A DNA stretch of 64,000 bases, from contig NZ_VZOW01000024.1 of the NCBI RefSeq assembly GCF_008801835.1, forward strand, positions 22,788 to 86,787. The letters are read 5' to 3'. The DNA is from Cupriavidus pauculus. GTDB lineage: Bacteria > Pseudomonadota > Gammaproteobacteria > Burkholderiales > Burkholderiaceae. The notes under the pieces are model-generated. The model worked only from the letters and a program-made list of their open reading frames with translations. It did no database searches and was not told the DNA's origin. Of the stretch, positions 61,342 through 64,000 are shown piece by piece (within the stretch, counting starts at the first letter, position 1; each line of letters opens with the position of its first letter). Both the position numbers and the translations under genes were made by a program.

Positions 61342-62715
61342 ATGATTGCTCGTATTTCCCGGGGGCTGACGTGGTTTGTCAGCCGATATTTGCCCGATCC
61401 ACTGGTCTTTGCCATCCTGCTGACCGTCATCATTTTCATCGCCGGGATGTTCGCGATGGGCACGCCCGCCGGGCTGACGGTGCTGCAGGTCGAGACGGCG
61501 CCCGCCTGGTCGGACCGCCTCGTCAAGATGGTGAACCTGTGGGGCAACGGCTTCTGGAATCTGCTGGCGTTCGGCATGCAGATGGCGCTGGTGGTGGTCC
61601 CCGGTCATGCGCTGGCGTCGTCCGGTCCGGTGAAGTCAATGATGCGCAACGTCGCCTCGATGGCGAAGACGCCCGAGCAGGGCGTGATGCTGACCACTTT
61701 CGTCGGCAGCATTGCGTGCGTGCTCAACTGGGGCTTCGGGCTGGTGGTGGGCGCGATGTTCGCGCGCGAGGTGGCGCGCCGCGTGAAGGGGGCGGACTAT
61801 CGGCTGCTGATTGCGTGCGCGTACATTGCCTTCCTGACATGGCACGGCGGGCTGTCGGGGTCGGTCCCGCTGCTGGCGGCGACACCTGGTAATCCGATGG
61901 AGAAGACGATCGGCCTGATTCCGGCCACGTCAATGCTGTTGAGCGGCTACAACCTGTTCATCACGATCGGGCTGATCGTTACGCTGCCGTTCCTGACGCG
62001 CATGATGGTGCCGAAGGCCGGCGACGTGGTGTCGGTGGATCCCGCGCTGCTGGCCGAAGAGCCCGATTTCCAGAAGAAGCTGCCGCCCGATGCGCCGATA
62101 TCGGAAAAGCTCGAGGAAAGTCGCGTTCTGGCGTGGATGATCGGGGTGCTCGGCATCGCGTATCTCGCTTACGGGTTCGCCACGCAAGGGTTCAACATCA
62201 CGATCAATACGGTGAACCTGCTGTTTCTGACGGCGGGCATCCTGCTGCATCGCACGCCGATGGCGTATATGCGGGCGATTGCCGCCGCCGCGCGCAGCAC
62301 GGCCGGCATTCTGATCCAGTTCCCGTTCTACGCCGGCATCCAGCTGATGATGGACCATTCCGGCCTGGGTGGCCTGATCACGCAGTTCTTTATCGACATC
62401 TCCACGGCCGAGACCTTCCCGATCCTGACGTTTTTCTCGTCGGCAATTGTCAATTTCGCTGTGCCGTCCGGAGGCGGACACTGGGCGGTGCAGGGGCCGT
62501 TCGTGATGCCGGCCGCGCAGGCGCTGGGCGCCGATCTTGGCAAGGCGGCCATGGCGATTGCGTACGGCGAGGCGTGGATGAACATGGCGCAGCCTTTCTG
62601 GGCGCTGCCCGCGCTGGCGATTGCCGGGCTCGGCGTGCGCGACATCATGGGCTACTGCGTCACGGCGCTGCTGTTCTCCTGCGTGATCTTCGTGGTGGGG
62701 CTGGCCGTGTTCTAG
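61342..62715 (+). CDS. atoE: Short-chain fatty acid transporter, AtoE family
   Basis: 457 residues, about 10-12 membrane segments. Family segments: SRYLPDPLVFAILLTVIIF, WGNGFWNLLAFGMQMALVVVPGHALA, NWGFGLVVGAMFAREVARR, PSGGGHWAVQGPFVMPAAQ and YGEAWMNMAQPFWALPAL. Imports acetoacetate or butyrate-like acids for the CoA-transferase. AAGGGA upstream. Confidence 0.93.
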   Translation: MIARISRGLTWFVSRYLPDPLVFAILLTVIIFIAGMFAMGTPAGLTVLQVETAPAWSDRLVKMVNLWGNGFWNLLAFGMQMALVVVPGHALASSGPVKSMMRNVASMAKTPEQGVMLTTFVGSIACVLNWGFGLVVGAMFAREVARRVKGADYRLLIACAYIAFLTWHGGLSGSVPLLAATPGNPMEKTIGLIPATSMLLSGYNLFITIGLIVTLPFLTRMMVPKAGDVVSVDPALLAEEPDFQKKLPPDAPISEKLEESRVLAWMIGVLGIAYLAYGFATQGFNITINTVNLLFLTAGILLHRTPMAYMRAIAAAARSTAGILIQFPFYAGIQLMMDHSGLGGLITQFFIDISTAETFPILTFFSSAIVNFAVPSGGGHWAVQGPFVMPAAQALGADLGKAAMAIAYGEAWMNMAQPFWALPALAIAGLGVRDIMGYCVTALLFSCVIFVVGLAVF

Positions 62716-62758
62716 GCCGCCTCACAGCGCGCAGCAAAGGGATGGCCCGATGCGGCGG

Positions 62759-63649
62759 TCAGGGCTGGATGATCAGCTCGCCGCTGCGTCCGGGGATCTC
62801 GCCCCAGGTGACGGGCAATTGCGGCAGGGCGGCGCGGTCGATGTGCCGGTAGTAGGTGGCCATCGACACCAGATCGTGACCCTGCGCGCGCCATCCGGCA
62901 AGCAAGCGCTTGAACACCGGCGCAAGCTTGCCGCCTTCCAGTTCCGTATGAAGCGTGAAGATGTGGTCGGCTTGGCCTTCAGTCAGCTTCAGCACGGCGT
63001 GGTGCACGTTGTCTTCGGTGAGATCGCCCACGCCAATCAATTCGTCGAGCGTCGGCAGCGTGGTAGGCATCTGCACATGGCGGCACGGCGCTCCAGCCAC
63101 GGTGGGAATATACGGGCCGGTGCCGCGCCCGTCCGATGCGTAGGCCATGCCCCAGTCATCGATCTGCAGGAACGCCGCATCGTTCATCTGCCAGCCCGCC
63201 GCGCCATGCGTGCGCGGTGCGGTGCCAAAGATCTCGGTGAAGCGGTCGAACGACTGCTGCATCTGGCGGCGCGTCCACGCGGCGTCGCGCGCGCGGACGT
63301 TGTCCTGCCAATAGACGTGGTCCCAGGTGTGAATGCCGCATTCGTGTCCCGCCGCGGCAGCGGCGCGCATTTCGGACGCGCCCTTGCGGCCGATGTCGGG
63401 ACCGGGCAGCAGCACGCCATACATCAGCGTGCGCAAACCGTAGTTCGACACCACCGACGTGCGCGACACCTTTTTCAGGAAGCCGGGCCGAAACACACGG
63501 CGCAGCGCCCAGCCGGTGTGATCCGGTCCCAGACTGAACAGGAACGTGGCTTCCGCCTGGACAGCGGACAACATCGACAACAACGCGGGTACGCCTTCGC
63601 GGGTGCCACGCAATGTGTCGACGTCGACTTTCAGGGCGATGCGGGCCAT
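62759..63649 (-). CDS. arnD: Polysaccharide deacetylase, ArnD type
   Basis: 296 residues. Removes the formyl group from undecaprenyl-phosphate-4-formamido-arabinose, a step of Ara4N lipid A modification that gives cationic-peptide resistance. NodB-type metal site: KVDVDT (Asp9, Asp11) and GHECGIHTWDHVYW with its His residues. TLHTELEGGKLAPVFKRLL near the end. 7 nt after the arnA-like stop, same operon. Confidence 0.92.
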   Translation of the reverse strand: MARIALKVDVDTLRGTREGVPALLSMLSAVQAEATFLFSLGPDHTGWALRRVFRPGFLKKVSRTSVVSNYGLRTLMYGVLLPGPDIGRKGASEMRAAAAAGHECGIHTWDHVYWQDNVRARDAAWTRRQMQQSFDRFTEIFGTAPRTHGAAGWQMNDAAFLQIDDWGMAYASDGRGTGPYIPTVAGAPCRHVQMPTTLPTLDELIGVGDLTEDNVHHAVLKLTEGQADHIFTLHTELEGGKLAPVFKRLLAGWRAQGHDLVSMATYYRHIDRAALPQLPVTWGEIPGRSGELIIQP

Positions 63650-63656
63650 GCGCGGC

Positions 63657-64000
63657 TCAGTTACCGGCGTCGACCAGCGTGCGGGCGTCCACCACCTTGT
63701 CGCGGTACGCTTCGAAGATCCGCCGCAGCGCCTGCTCCATCGTCACTTCGGGCTTCCACCCCAGCTCATTGATCGTGTTGTCGATCTTCGGCACGCGGTG
63801 CTGCACATCCTGGTAACCCTTGCCATAGAACTCACCCGACGACGTCTCGACGATCTTCGTCTTGCGCGCCTCTTCCGCGTACTCCGGATAGTCGGCCGCC
63901 ATCTTCAGCATCATCTCCGCCAGTTCGCGCACCGAATGGATATTGGCAGGATTGCCAATATTGAAGATCTTGCCGCTGGCCACGCCACCCTGGTTCTCGA
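63657..64000 (-). CDS. arnA: ArnA-like UDP-glucuronate decarboxylase domain, 3' end only
   Basis: Partial: the gene continues beyond the window edge. About 114 codons are visible, containing GKIFNIGNPANIHSVRELAEMMLKMAADYPEY, SGEFYGKGYQDVQHRVPKIDNTINELGWKP and EAYRDKV, the C-terminal part of the extended SDR of ArnA. Whether the formyltransferase domain is present or it is a stand-alone decarboxylase cannot be seen. Confidence 0.85.
   Translation of the reverse strand, partial: ENQGGVASGKIFNIGNPANIHSVRELAEMMLKMAADYPEYAEEARKTKIVETSSGEFYGKGYQDVQHRVPKIDNTINELGWKPEVTMEQALRRIFEAYRDKVVDARTLVDAGN

Overview
The window is GC-rich, densely coded bacterial DNA. Its gene families (homogentisate pathway hmgA-fahA, TctC/Bug binding protein, oxalate/formate-type MFS carriers, czcICBA, a short H-NS-like protein) and their relatedness by eye point to a betaproteobacterium of the order Burkholderiales, most likely Cupriavidus/Ralstonia-like. 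No rRNA, tRNA, CRISPR array, transposase or integrase was seen, so it reads as chromosome or stable chromid rather than a mobile island.

Layout. 0-9.1 kb: a tiny membrane-protein gene with a strong promoter, an OFA-family MFS carrier, a quinone-oxidoreductase-like enzyme, an alpha/beta hydrolase with an autoregulated TetR, an XRE-type regulator, and the tyrosine-catabolism pair hmgA-fahA. 9.3-24.9 kb: one 18-gene, tightly overlapping operon for an aryl-polyene (xanthomonadin-like) pigment: two ACPs, ketosynthases, ketoreductase, dehydratases, acyl-activating enzyme, thioesterase, glycosyl- and acyltransferases, LolA-like carrier, MMPL exporter, phosphopantetheinyl transferase and a flavoprotein carrying flavin-dependent halogenase motifs. 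25-27.6 kb: an IclR regulator and a hipBA toxin-antitoxin pair with four operators at an exact 27-bp pitch. 27.9-31.2 kb: a secreted DPYxDGA-repeat protein, a secreted hydrolase, and a second OFA carrier that shares its promoter block with the first one and is preceded by an overlapping 32-codon ORF.

31.2-43.5 kb: squalene-hopene cyclase coupled to a TetR gene, DUF1653 and DHCW-cupin proteins divergent from a DyP peroxidase, an orphan MetQ-like protein, a cupin/TctC/acyl-CoA dehydrogenase operon, a glycine-zipper lipoprotein, a MHYT-GGDEF-EAL protein, a second DPYxDGA-repeat protein and an H-NS-like protein. 43.5-59.5 kb: a metal-resistance block. A copper part (CusF-like protein, multicopper oxidase, outer-membrane factor, His-rich periplasmic proteins) runs leftwards, divergent from a metal-type two-component system. 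czcICBA (HME1 type, Zn/Co/Cd) is divergent from a Cd/Zn/Pb P-type ATPase whose promoter has the 19-bp spacer of MerR-family control. 60-62.7 kb: an acetoacetate-type CoA-transferase (subunit A frameshifted) with an AtoE transporter. 62.7 kb to the end: arnD and the 3' part of an arnA-like gene, for Ara4N modification of lipid A.

All assignments come from reading translated sequence and motifs; no database search was run. Start codons were moved from the longest possible ORF where ribosome-binding sites, overlaps or family N-termini argued for it.
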